A stretch of 5,477 nucleotides of DNA from positions 1 to 5,477 of the forward strand of contig CANETR010000181.1 of NCBI GenBank assembly GCA_947441325.1. Direction: 5' to 3'. This document shows positions 1 through 5,477 of this stretch, in pieces (position 1 is the stretch's first letter; each line of letters begins with the position of its first letter). The position numbers and the translations under genes were made by a program. The stretch is from Saprospiraceae bacterium (GTDB lineage: Bacteria; Bacteroidota; Bacteroidia; Chitinophagales; Saprospiraceae). The notes under the pieces are model-generated. The model did not search any database, was not told the DNA's origin, and saw only the letters and a program-made list of their open reading frames with translations.

Positions 1-1
1 C

Positions 2-409
2 AATTACATGGGTCTTGTTAACGGTTATGCAGGCCTTCTTTCAAATGCAGGTTGCGGTACTACAGTTGATGGTGTAATTCTTTGCTACGGTATGAATCCA
101 AATGCAATTTACTGGTACAAAGCAGCTAATAATGTTGCCGTTGAAGAGTTTAGCCCTGTTGCAGAACTTGCCATGTATCCAAATCCAACTTCTGGCGATG
201 TTACACTACAGTTGTCAACAGAAAAAGCTACAGATGTTTCTGTAAATATCTACAATTCTCTTGGTGTAAAAGTTAGTAGCCAAAATCTTGGTTTGATCGA
301 GGGTGAGCGCACTTTCGGTCTTCCAACTTCAGGTTTTGCTGCTGGTATGTACATCATTGAACTTACAGATGGCAAAAACAGCCAGACTCAAAAATTGACA
401 GTTCGTTAA
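2..409 (+). CDS. C-terminal part of a T9SS-secreted protein with type A sorting domain (5' end outside window)
   Basis: The reading frame is open to the left edge (codons begin at base 2) and ends at TAA 407-409, giving 135 visible residues. The ATG at base 8 is probably internal, because no signal peptide follows it and the visible N-terminal part looks like the middle of an extracellular domain with two cysteines (NAGCGTT, ILCYG). From about visible residue 53 the protein becomes a T9SS type A sorting domain: it opens with the YPNPTSGDV motif, continues through a beta-rich stretch with IYNSLG, and ends with GMYIIEL and a basic, beta-forming KLTVR tail. In this family the domain directs export across the outer membrane and is usually removed on the way to secretion or surface attachment. 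The function of the passenger cannot be read from this fragment. A strong terminator follows at once, so this is the last gene of its transcript. The sorting-domain call is firm; the passenger identity is unknown. Confidence 0.88.
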   Translation, partial: NYMGLVNGYAGLLSNAGCGTTVDGVILCYGMNPNAIYWYKAANNVAVEEFSPVAELAMYPNPTSGDVTLQLSTEKATDVSVNIYNSLGVKVSSQNLGLIEGERTFGLPTSGFAAGMYIIELTDGKNSQTQKLTVR

Positions 410-432
410 TCTAAACGATTGAAATTATTTGC

Positions 433-493
433 TGCCGCAAAGTACAAGTCTGAAATATTTAACCTTTAGACTTGTGTTTTGCGGCATTTTTTT
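433..493 (+). terminator. Rho-independent terminator after the first T9SS cargo gene
   Basis: The arm at 433-451 pairs with 468-486 as a 19-bp stem containing two G-U wobbles. Three further weak pairs can close the loop to about 10 nt. Seven T residues follow directly at 487-493. The hairpin lies 24 nt after the stop codon of the upstream gene, where an intrinsic terminator is expected. Confidence 0.9.
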
Positions 494-502
494 GTAGTTT
501 TA
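472..502 (+). promoter_or_regulatory. Candidate Bacteroidota-type promoter for the 532-1938 gene
   Basis: A TTG at 472-474 is followed after 20 nt by TAGTTTTA at 495-502, which differs from the TAnnTTTG consensus only at the last base. Transcription would start roughly 25 nt before the ATG at 532. The TTG box lies inside the right arm of the preceding terminator hairpin, so the two elements overlap. This is pattern matching in an AT-rich region. The main support is that a promoter is needed somewhere between the terminator and the ATG. Confidence 0.35.
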
Positions 503-531
503 CGTCTGAATAACAAATTAAACTCTTATTT

Positions 532-1938
532 ATGAAAAAAATCAATACGCTTTTGGTTTGTATGGCATTGTTTTCTGCTATTTCTATGCAGCTGAATGCA
601 CAAACCTGTCCAACATGTACCGTTATTCTACCTACTATGCCGGTAGATACAGTTTATCTCGACACTTTTCCCAATGCCCGTCAAAACGAGTATTATGAGG
701 AACAATTAAGTTTCCGTCTTCCTATGACAACCACTCCGCTGATTGCATTAGATACTACACAAAATATTCCTGCTGGTATTAATCTTTCAGCTTTCTCTGT
801 TCAGGGTATATCTGGGCTGCCTCTAGGAATGAGTTTTACCTTAGACCGTCCACTGCCGGCCCGTTACAATGAAGCAGCGCCCGATACACGCGATGGTTGT
901 ATAACTATTTGCGGTACACCGCGCCAGTCAGGTATTTTTATTGTAAACATTTCAGTATTGGTCGAAACTGGTATTTTGGCTCCACAGCCGGCTACCATTC
1001 CACTAGAGTTCTTAGTACTGCCTGATACAAGTGCTGGTTTCTCCATGGCTAATTCAAGTGGCTGTGCGCCACTTACAGTTAGTTTCACAAACAATGTAGA
1101 AGCTGATACGTCTCTTGGCCAGACCGCTACTTATTTCTGGGATTTTGGCAATGGTCAGACTAGTAATAGTCAAAATCCTGCCGATGTTGTTTATTCCGAT
1201 ACAGGTACTTATGAAGTAACCTATCAGGCGGTAGTCACCGAAACAGTAGAACAGGTTTATATATCTTCTGTTCGAGTGAATGGTTCGGGTTGTAGCGACT
1301 TGCTTAATGGTGTTGATTTATTCATTACCATCACTGGTTCACAGTCGGGTACAGATACTGTAACTACTTATACCACCGATGCAGGTACTCCTGTAACCTG
1401 GAACTTTGGCAATAATATCCTCATGGTTCCAGGTACAAGATATGAGATTTGGGTTCAGGATGATGACGCTATTTTTCAGGGACTCCCTGGTCCGGAAGAT
1501 TGTGGCCGTGTAAATTTCTCAGCAGATACTACCGCGAATAGTTTTACACTTACAAACGGTCAGCTTTCGGTTTTGGTCACACTTACAAGAAATACACTTA
1601 GCATCCGCGATACTTTCAACACTACAGGTTTTGTTGTGGCGGCCGATTGCAATGCATCGACTGATCTATTTGATGAAATTTCGGCTTCTTTCAGTGTAAA
1701 TCCAAATCCTAGTACAGGAGAGGTGACTGTTCAGTTCCAAAGTCCCGACACACAAACAGAAGAAGTATCTTTGAAAATCAGCGATATGCTTGGCAGAACC
1801 TTGCGTTCAGAGAATCTTGGAGTTGTAAATGGCACTTACAGCGACAGAATGAATCTTAAAGAATTCGGCGCAGGTGTTTACCTTATGCAGCTCCAAATTG
1901 GAAACAGACTACTCAGTAAGAAAATTATTGTAAGATAA
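532..1938 (+). CDS. Secreted multidomain protein with PKD domain and T9SS type A sorting domain
   Basis: This 468-residue protein is predicted to be exported by the Sec system and then by T9SS, to the cell surface or medium. Residues 1-23 are a clear signal peptide: MKK, a hydrophobic core, and a likely cut at LNA|QT. Residues about 40-163 are beta-rich and resemble the Ig-like modules common in T9SS cargo, with a GLPLGMSF segment (95-102) and a CITICGTP segment (123-130) before a GIFIVNISV strand. Residues about 166-235 form a PKD domain, shown by FWDFGNGQTS (202-211) and the late YSDTGTYEVTY strand (221-231). Residues about 241-352 form a further beta-rich module whose DDD/PEDCG segment (310-325) recalls a C2 domain. 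The sorting domain covers about 386-468, with NPNPSTG, MLGR, GAGVYLMQL and a terminal KKIIVR. No catalytic motif is visible, so an adhesive or structural role is a guess. The ATG at 532 is chosen because the signal peptide begins directly there; no Shine-Dalgarno is seen. A terminator follows. Confidence 0.9.
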   Translation: MKKINTLLVCMALFSAISMQLNAQTCPTCTVILPTMPVDTVYLDTFPNARQNEYYEEQLSFRLPMTTTPLIALDTTQNIPAGINLSAFSVQGISGLPLGMSFTLDRPLPARYNEAAPDTRDGCITICGTPRQSGIFIVNISVLVETGILAPQPATIPLEFLVLPDTSAGFSMANSSGCAPLTVSFTNNVEADTSLGQTATYFWDFGNGQTSNSQNPADVVYSDTGTYEVTYQAVVTETVEQVYISSVRVNGSGCSDLLNGVDLFITITGSQSGTDTVTTYTTDAGTPVTWNFGNNILMVPGTRYEIWVQDDDAIFQGLPGPEDCGRVNFSADTTANSFTLTNGQLSVLVTLTRNTLSIRDTFNTTGFVVAADCNASTDLFDEISASFSVNPNPSTGEVTVQFQSPDTQTEEVSLKISDMLGRTLRSENLGVVNGTYSDRMNLKEFGAGVYLMQLQIGNRLLSKKIIVR

Positions 1939-1959
1939 TATCCCTATTGAATGGGGGCT

Positions 1960-1999
1960 AAGGCTGCTGTTAATCATCAGATTAATTGCAGCCTTTTTT
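1960..1999 (+). terminator. Rho-independent terminator after the PKD/T9SS gene
   Basis: AAGGCTGC (1960-1967) pairs with GCAGCCTT (1988-1995). After a 2-nt imperfect step (one T-T mismatch and one G-U pair), TTAATC (1970-1975) pairs with GATTAA (1980-1985) around a 4-nt loop. The right arm runs into six T residues (1994-1999). It lies 21 nt after the stop codon and separates this gene from the next pair. Confidence 0.85.
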
Positions 2000-2026
2000 A
2001 TTACTAATCTAAAATTATGTGCTTTT

Positions 2027-2872
2027 ATGAAAATGAATTTATCGTTTTTTATGCTTTTGTTTCTTTTTGGAACCGTACTTAATGCTCAATCTTTAAGATC
2101 AGTTTTAGATAAAATGTACATAGCAATTGGCACTACCAATCTAATGTCTTATGAGATGACTTCTTCTGAGAGAATAGGAGCAAAGATGGTTACAAAAAAT
2201 ATGTCTTTCAAGGTGCAAATAAGCCCCCGCAAAGTGTATATGAAAGATAAAGATAGTGGTGTAGAACTGCTCTATGTTTCTGGTTGGAACAACAATATGC
2301 CTTATATTAATCCCAATGGCTTTCCTTGGGTAAATGTTAGCCTGGATATGCAAAGCGCAAGAGTTAGAGCAGATGGTCATCATCCTGTCACACACGCAGG
2401 TTTTAATTATTTGCTTACTCAAATGAAAAATACAGAAAAGCTCATCGCCAAAGAGGGCGAAAAATTAGAGAATATTATAAAAATAGAAGGTAATTTTACT
2501 TGGAACGGCAGAAATACAACAAAAGTTGTACTCACAAATCCCGATTTTAAATTCATTGACTATACCTGCACTCAAAGCGAAACGCTCTTCAATTTATGTG
2601 AACGAATCAATGTTTCTGAATATATGGTTATGGAAAAAAATAATCTTGGTTATGGTGCCAAAGTGTACCAAGGCAAGGTGATAAAAATTCCTAACGCCTT
2701 TGCTAAAAAAGTTGAGATTTATATCGATAAAGAAAGTAATCTGCCTATTTATCAGATTGTGCATGATGATAAAGGTGTTTTCGAAAAGTTTGAATTTAAA
2801 AACCTTAAAATCAACCCCCAGCTGAGCAGTGGTGAATTTACATCACAGTGTTCAGCTTATGGTTTTAAATAA
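2027..2872 (+). CDS. Exported DUF1571/LolA-like family protein, first of a tandem pair
   Basis: This 281-residue protein has a Sec signal peptide in residues 1-20 (hydrophobic SFFMLLFLFGTVL, likely cut at LNA|QS). There is no lipobox cysteine, so a soluble periplasmic location is most likely. The mature part resembles the DUF1571 family of outer-membrane-lipoprotein-sorting-like (LolA-like) proteins, from memory of motifs: an early helix RSVLDKMYIAIG (24-35), alternating strands such as FKVQISPRKVYMK (61-73) and GVELLYV (78-84), NPNGFP (95-100), and the His-rich HHPVTHAGF (118-126). Cysteines at 181, 191 and 275 are shared with the next gene. The family has no established biochemical role; a lipid- or lipoprotein-binding fold is inference. 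The gene ends 12 nt before its paralogue, so the two form an operon. A start at the ATG at 2033 is also possible and would leave a working signal peptide. No confident promoter was found after the upstream terminator. Confidence 0.82.
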   Translation: MKMNLSFFMLLFLFGTVLNAQSLRSVLDKMYIAIGTTNLMSYEMTSSERIGAKMVTKNMSFKVQISPRKVYMKDKDSGVELLYVSGWNNNMPYINPNGFPWVNVSLDMQSARVRADGHHPVTHAGFNYLLTQMKNTEKLIAKEGEKLENIIKIEGNFTWNGRNTTKVVLTNPDFKFIDYTCTQSETLFNLCERINVSEYMVMEKNNLGYGAKVYQGKVIKIPNAFAKKVEIYIDKESNLPIYQIVHDDKGVFEKFEFKNLKINPQLSSGEFTSQCSAYGFK

Positions 2873-2884
2873 CTTACTTATCTT

Positions 2885-3730
2885 ATGAGAATTATTTTTT
2901 TTATGCTGCTCGGCACTTTTTTAATGAAATCGGCCCATGTGAATGCTCAAAGCGTTCGCAGTGTACTCGATAAAATGTATATTGCCATTGGCAGTATGAA
3001 TACCATGACCTATGATATGACCTCCTATGAACGTATAGGAAACAGGACTGAGACCAGGAACTCAAAGTTCAAAATTCAGGTGAGCCCCAAAAAATTATAC
3101 ATGAAAAACCAGGAATCTGGTGTTGAGTTACTTTATGTATCTGGTTGGAACAATAGTAAGCTTTATGTCAACCCAAATGGATTTCCATATGTTAATCTGA
3201 ATTTAGATGTTAACAACGCAAGAGTTCGCAATAATGGGCATCATCCTGTTACACATGCAGGGTTTTCATACCTTTATGTTCAGATAAAAAACACTGAAAA
3301 GAAATTAGCCTTAAGTGGGCAGAAATTGGAGGATATGATAAAAATTGGCGGAGACTTTACCTGGAATGGGAAAAATTGCATCAAACTAATTTTGGATAAC
3401 CCTGATTTTCAATTTATATCCCATACCTGTACACAAACGGAAAGTCTTTTGAGTCTATGTGAGCGTATTAATGTTTCTGAATATTTAGTGATGGAAAAAA
3501 ATAATTTGGGATTCGGTGCTAATGTTAGCAAGGGTATGGTACTCAAGGTTCCCAATGCATTTGCTAAAAAGGCGGAACTTTACATCGATAAATCTAGTGG
3601 CTTGCCCATTTATCAGGTAGTTTACGATGATAAAGGCGTTTATGAAAAATATGAATTCAAAAATCTAAAAGTTAACCCACCATTTAACAGCACAGAATTT
3701 ACTACGCAGTGCGCCGGATATGGTTTTTAA
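2885..3730 (+). CDS. Exported DUF1571/LolA-like family protein, second of a tandem pair
   Basis: This 281-residue paralogue of the preceding gene has a divergent signal peptide (residues 1-21, hydrophobic IIFFMLLGTFLM, likely cut at VNA|QS). From there to the end it aligns with its neighbour without any gap; by hand count 177 of 260 residues match (about 68%). The best-conserved blocks are SVLDKMYIAIG, SGVELLYVSGWNN, NPNGFP, GHHPVTHAGF, LCERINVSEY and PNAFAKK. Three cysteines (182, 192, 276) are shared; C165 is extra. The start at 2885 is supported by the signal peptide beginning there and by the 12-nt spacing from the upstream stop, which suggests co-transcription. No hairpin follows the stop, so the transcript may continue into the aldehyde dehydrogenase gene. 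The duplication is not recent, because synonymous and amino-acid differences are spread along the whole length. Family assignment is by motif memory; function is unknown. Confidence 0.82.
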   Translation: MRIIFFMLLGTFLMKSAHVNAQSVRSVLDKMYIAIGSMNTMTYDMTSYERIGNRTETRNSKFKIQVSPKKLYMKNQESGVELLYVSGWNNSKLYVNPNGFPYVNLNLDVNNARVRNNGHHPVTHAGFSYLYVQIKNTEKKLALSGQKLEDMIKIGGDFTWNGKNCIKLILDNPDFQFISHTCTQTESLLSLCERINVSEYLVMEKNNLGFGANVSKGMVLKVPNAFAKKAELYIDKSSGLPIYQVVYDDKGVYEKYEFKNLKVNPPFNSTEFTTQCAGYGF

Positions 3731-3759
3731 AAGCGTTATGTATTTAAATGCTGCCCTGG

Positions 3760-3790
3760 TCTGAATTATTTAAAAATCTTCTTATCTTAG
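3760..3790 (+). promoter_or_regulatory. Candidate Bacteroidota-type promoter for the aldehyde dehydrogenase gene
   Basis: TATCTTAG at 3783-3790 matches TAnnTTTG at all but one fixed position. A TTTG-like TCTG lies at 3760-3763, 19 nt upstream, which is a usual spacing for the principal sigma factor of this phylum. The predicted start of transcription would leave a leader of about 20 nt before the ATG at 3815. If real, it would allow the dehydrogenase to be expressed independently of the DUF1571-like pair. Confidence 0.38.
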
Positions 3791-3814
3791 CTGTGTTAAC
3801 CAACAATTTATACA

Positions 3815-5221
3815 ATGGAAACTTTCACTGCAGCTGTCGAAACTTCAGCAATTAAAACAATTGTACAGAAACAGAGGGATTATTTTAATAGCGGAGCTAC
3901 CAAATCGGTCAAATTCCGTAAAGAACAGCTCACCCTTTTAAAAAATCTGGTCTCAACACATGAAGCTGATTTTATTGAAGCCTTGAAAAAAGACTTACGT
4001 AAGCATGAATTCGAGGCCTATGCCACAGAGATTGGTTTTGTGCTCATTGAACTCAAAAAAGCGATTTCTAACATCGACAAATGGGCAAAGCCAAGAACGG
4101 TACCAACGCCATTATTTCACTTCAATGGTAGTAGCTTTGTACAGCCAGAGCCTTATGGTGTAACATTACTAATTTCTCCCTGGAACTATCCTTTTCAGCT
4201 GCTTTTTGCCCCATTAGTGGGCGCTATGGCTGCAGGAAATACAGCGGTATTAAAGCCATCGGAATTTGCACCCGCCACTTCGGCTATGATTGCCAAGGTG
4301 ATTTCTGAAAACTTTGCACCCGAATACATTGCTTGCATCGAGGGCGGTATTCCAGAATCGAAAGCACTTTTAGAAGAAAAATTCGATTATATCTTTTTTA
4401 CCGGGGGCACCAACGTAGGCAGAATTGTATATCAGGCAGCAGCAAAACACCTCACGCCAGTAACCCTTGAATTGGGTGGAAAAAGCCCCTGCATTGTCGA
4501 TAGGGATACCAATATTTCTCTCACAGCCAAGAGAATTGTTTGGGGAAAATTTGTCAATGCCGGTCAAACCTGCATTGCTCCCGATTATATTTTAGTTGAC
4601 AAATCAGTGAAAGATCAGCTTGTTGCAAAGATTATCGAGTATGTAAAGAAATCATATGGTGATGATGCGCAGCGCAGCGAACACTATCCGCGTATCATAA
4701 ATCAACAACATCTTAAACGTGTTGCAGCTTATATTGAAGACGGCGACATACTTTTTGGTGGAAAAGTAGATGAATCTGACAATTACATAGAGCCAACCCT
4801 GCTCGAAAATGTATCGGAAGATGCCAAAGTAATGACGGATGAGATTTTTGGCCCCATATTACCGATTATTGAATACGATAACCTGAATGAGGCCATTGCT
4901 TTTATCAATAAAAGACCTAAGCCATTGGCACTTTATATTTTCTCGAAAGATGATAAGAAGGTTCAAAAAGTACTTTCCGAAACCTCTGCCGGTGGAGTTA
5001 CAATAAATGATACCCTGCTTCATATTGCCAATCCGCATCTTCCTTTCGGAGGTGTTGGGGAAAGTGGTATCGGGGCTTATCACGGACAGTTGTCCTTTGA
5101 TGTTTTTTCTCACATGAAATCGGTACTGCGCCGTACTTTCCTTGTGGATGATCCCGTGCGTTATGCGCCATACAAATTAAAAATTTCCTGGCTGCGCAGA
5201 CTAATGGATTGGACTTTATAA
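3815..5221 (+). CDS. Aldehyde dehydrogenase, class 3 (ALDH3-like), NAD(P)-dependent
   Basis: This 468-residue enzyme is predicted to oxidise aldehydes to carboxylic acids in the cytosol with NAD+ or NADP+. All the hallmarks are present: oxyanion-hole Asn124 in SPWNYP, cofactor-binding Lys147 in VLKPSE, the glycine-rich FTGGTNVG turn (195-202), general base Glu219 in LELGGK, nucleophile Cys253 in GQTC, Glu343 in EIFGP, and the late PFGGVGESGIG segment (410-420). The gaps N124-E219-C253-E343 (95, 34 and 90 residues) equal those I recall for mammalian ALDH3A1. The absence of a long N-terminal extension and the RYAPYKLK tail also fit class 3. Members often act on medium- or long-chain fatty or aromatic aldehydes; the substrate here cannot be told. 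There is no signal peptide. The start gives a normal family length, and no better upstream ATG is seen. The gene lies 84 nt after the DUF1571-like pair, with a possible own promoter, and ends before a strong hairpin. Confidence 0.95.
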   Translation: METFTAAVETSAIKTIVQKQRDYFNSGATKSVKFRKEQLTLLKNLVSTHEADFIEALKKDLRKHEFEAYATEIGFVLIELKKAISNIDKWAKPRTVPTPLFHFNGSSFVQPEPYGVTLLISPWNYPFQLLFAPLVGAMAAGNTAVLKPSEFAPATSAMIAKVISENFAPEYIACIEGGIPESKALLEEKFDYIFFTGGTNVGRIVYQAAAKHLTPVTLELGGKSPCIVDRDTNISLTAKRIVWGKFVNAGQTCIAPDYILVDKSVKDQLVAKIIEYVKKSYGDDAQRSEHYPRIINQQHLKRVAAYIEDGDILFGGKVDESDNYIEPTLLENVSEDAKVMTDEIFGPILPIIEYDNLNEAIAFINKRPKPLALYIFSKDDKKVQKVLSETSAGGVTINDTLLHIANPHLPFGGVGESGIGAYHGQLSFDVFSHMKSVLRRTFLVDDPVRYAPYKLKISWLRRLMDWTL

Positions 5222-5238
5222 TCTGTTTGCTTTTAAAT

Positions 5239-5279
5239 TAGAAAATGGGCTTTCTTGCAACAAGAAAGCCCATTTTCTA
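5239..5279. terminator. Perfect hairpin, probable bidirectional terminator between convergent genes
   Basis: The arm at 5239-5257 is the exact reverse complement of 5261-5279: 19 bp with no mismatch around a 3-nt loop. The outer part of the stem is A/T-rich, so each strand reads a GC-rich core followed by a T-rich stretch (CCCATTTTCTA in either direction). It lies 17 nt after the dehydrogenase stop and 16 nt beyond the stop of the minus-strand gene, which is the right place to end both convergent transcripts. Confidence 0.88.
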
Positions 5280-5295
5280 TATGTAGATGCTTTTA

Positions 5296-5477
5296 TTATT
5301 CAACCCTTTTCCAGGTATCAGTTCTTCCAAAAACAGAAACACCTACAAAACCTCTGATGTCGAGGGTATTTTTGTTTTTCATAGTGATTTTGCAATTGTA
5401 AGTTGTTCCGGTTTCAGGGTCATATATGGTACCACTGTCCCAGTAACCATTACCGTTTGACACGAAATCCTGCAGTA
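5296..5477 (-). CDS. C-terminal part of a DUF2147 family protein (5' end outside window)
   Basis: Reading the minus strand from base 5475 gives 59 residues ending at a TAA stop (5296-5298); the start lies beyond the right edge. The fragment carries the recognisable C-terminal half of DUF2147: WDSGTIYDPETGTTYNCKI, then a strand pair around NTLDIRGFVGVSVFGRT, and the closing DTWKRVE. DUF2147 proteins are small (usually about 140-160 residues), exported, beta-barrel-like proteins of unknown function, so roughly the last 40% is visible. A signal peptide is expected upstream but cannot be seen. The gene converges on the aldehyde dehydrogenase and shares the hairpin between them, so the two are not co-transcribed. 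The family call rests on remembered motifs but the match is strong. Confidence 0.85.
   Translation of the reverse strand, partial: LQDFVSNGNGYWDSGTIYDPETGTTYNCKITMKNKNTLDIRGFVGVSVFGRTDTWKRVE

Noticed and set aside
864..1094. Minus-strand open frame of 76 codons
   Set aside because: It lies wholly inside the PKD/T9SS gene, opposite a region with clear domain motifs. Its translation has no recognisable domain.
2000..2026. Promoter for the DUF1571-like pair
   Set aside because: A promoter is expected after the terminator, and a TTG at 1986-1988 with TAAAATTA about 21 nt later was considered. The second box matches the consensus too poorly to call.
2141..2422. Minus-strand open frame of 93 codons
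   Set aside because: It is antisense to the first DUF1571-like gene, whose protein is confirmed by its paralogue. The antisense translation has no signal or motif.
2087..3727. Recent duplication or assembly artefact explaining the two similar genes
   Set aside because: The copies differ at many silent and coding positions along their whole length and have different signal peptides, so this is an old, real duplication.
4370..4567. Minus-strand open frame of 65 codons
   Set aside because: It overlaps the catalytic core of the aldehyde dehydrogenase on the opposite strand, so it is a shadow frame.
4859..5113. Minus-strand open frame of 84 codons
   Set aside because: It is antisense to the conserved C-terminal half of the aldehyde dehydrogenase and has no supporting motif.
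5239..5279. Inverted repeat as a transposon end or attachment site
   Set aside because: The perfect palindrome sits exactly between two convergent stop codons and has terminator layout. There is no transposase, second copy or target duplication in view.

Overview
The window looks like ordinary chromosomal DNA from a member of the Bacteroidota, most likely a flavobacterium-like or related environmental lineage. Two neighbouring secreted proteins end in type IX secretion system (T9SS) type A sorting domains, which are essentially confined to this phylum. The start codons lack clear Shine-Dalgarno sequences. Two intergenic regions carry plausible Bacteroidota-type promoters (TTG-like box, then a TAnnTTTG-like box about 19-20 nt later). 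The DNA is moderately AT-rich. I cannot name the genus.

Layout from left to right. (1) The 3' end of a secreted T9SS cargo gene (2-409), closed by a strong terminator hairpin (433-493). (2) A complete 468-residue T9SS cargo protein (532-1938) with a signal peptide, an Ig-like N-terminal region, a PKD domain, a possible C2-like domain and the sorting domain, followed by its own terminator (1960-1999). (3) Two tandem paralogous genes (2027-2872 and 2885-3730), 12 nt apart, for exported proteins resembling the DUF1571/LolA-like family. They are about two thirds identical and align without gaps over the mature protein. (4) A complete class 3-type aldehyde dehydrogenase (3815-5221) with all catalytic residues. 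(5) A perfect 19-bp hairpin (5239-5279) that probably terminates transcription from both sides. (6) The C-terminal part of a DUF2147-type gene on the minus strand (5296-5477), cut by the window edge.

The two cargo genes form separate transcription units, each ending in a hairpin. The DUF1571-like pair is almost certainly co-transcribed. The aldehyde dehydrogenase has a candidate promoter of its own, but no terminator separates it from the pair, so read-through is possible. Most of the encoded products are envelope or secreted proteins; the dehydrogenase is cytosolic. Nothing links the genes into one pathway. I see no tRNA or rRNA gene, mobile element, CRISPR array or convincing new defence or biosynthetic system. 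The most informative oddities are the tandem exported paralogues and the uncharacterised module in the second cargo protein.
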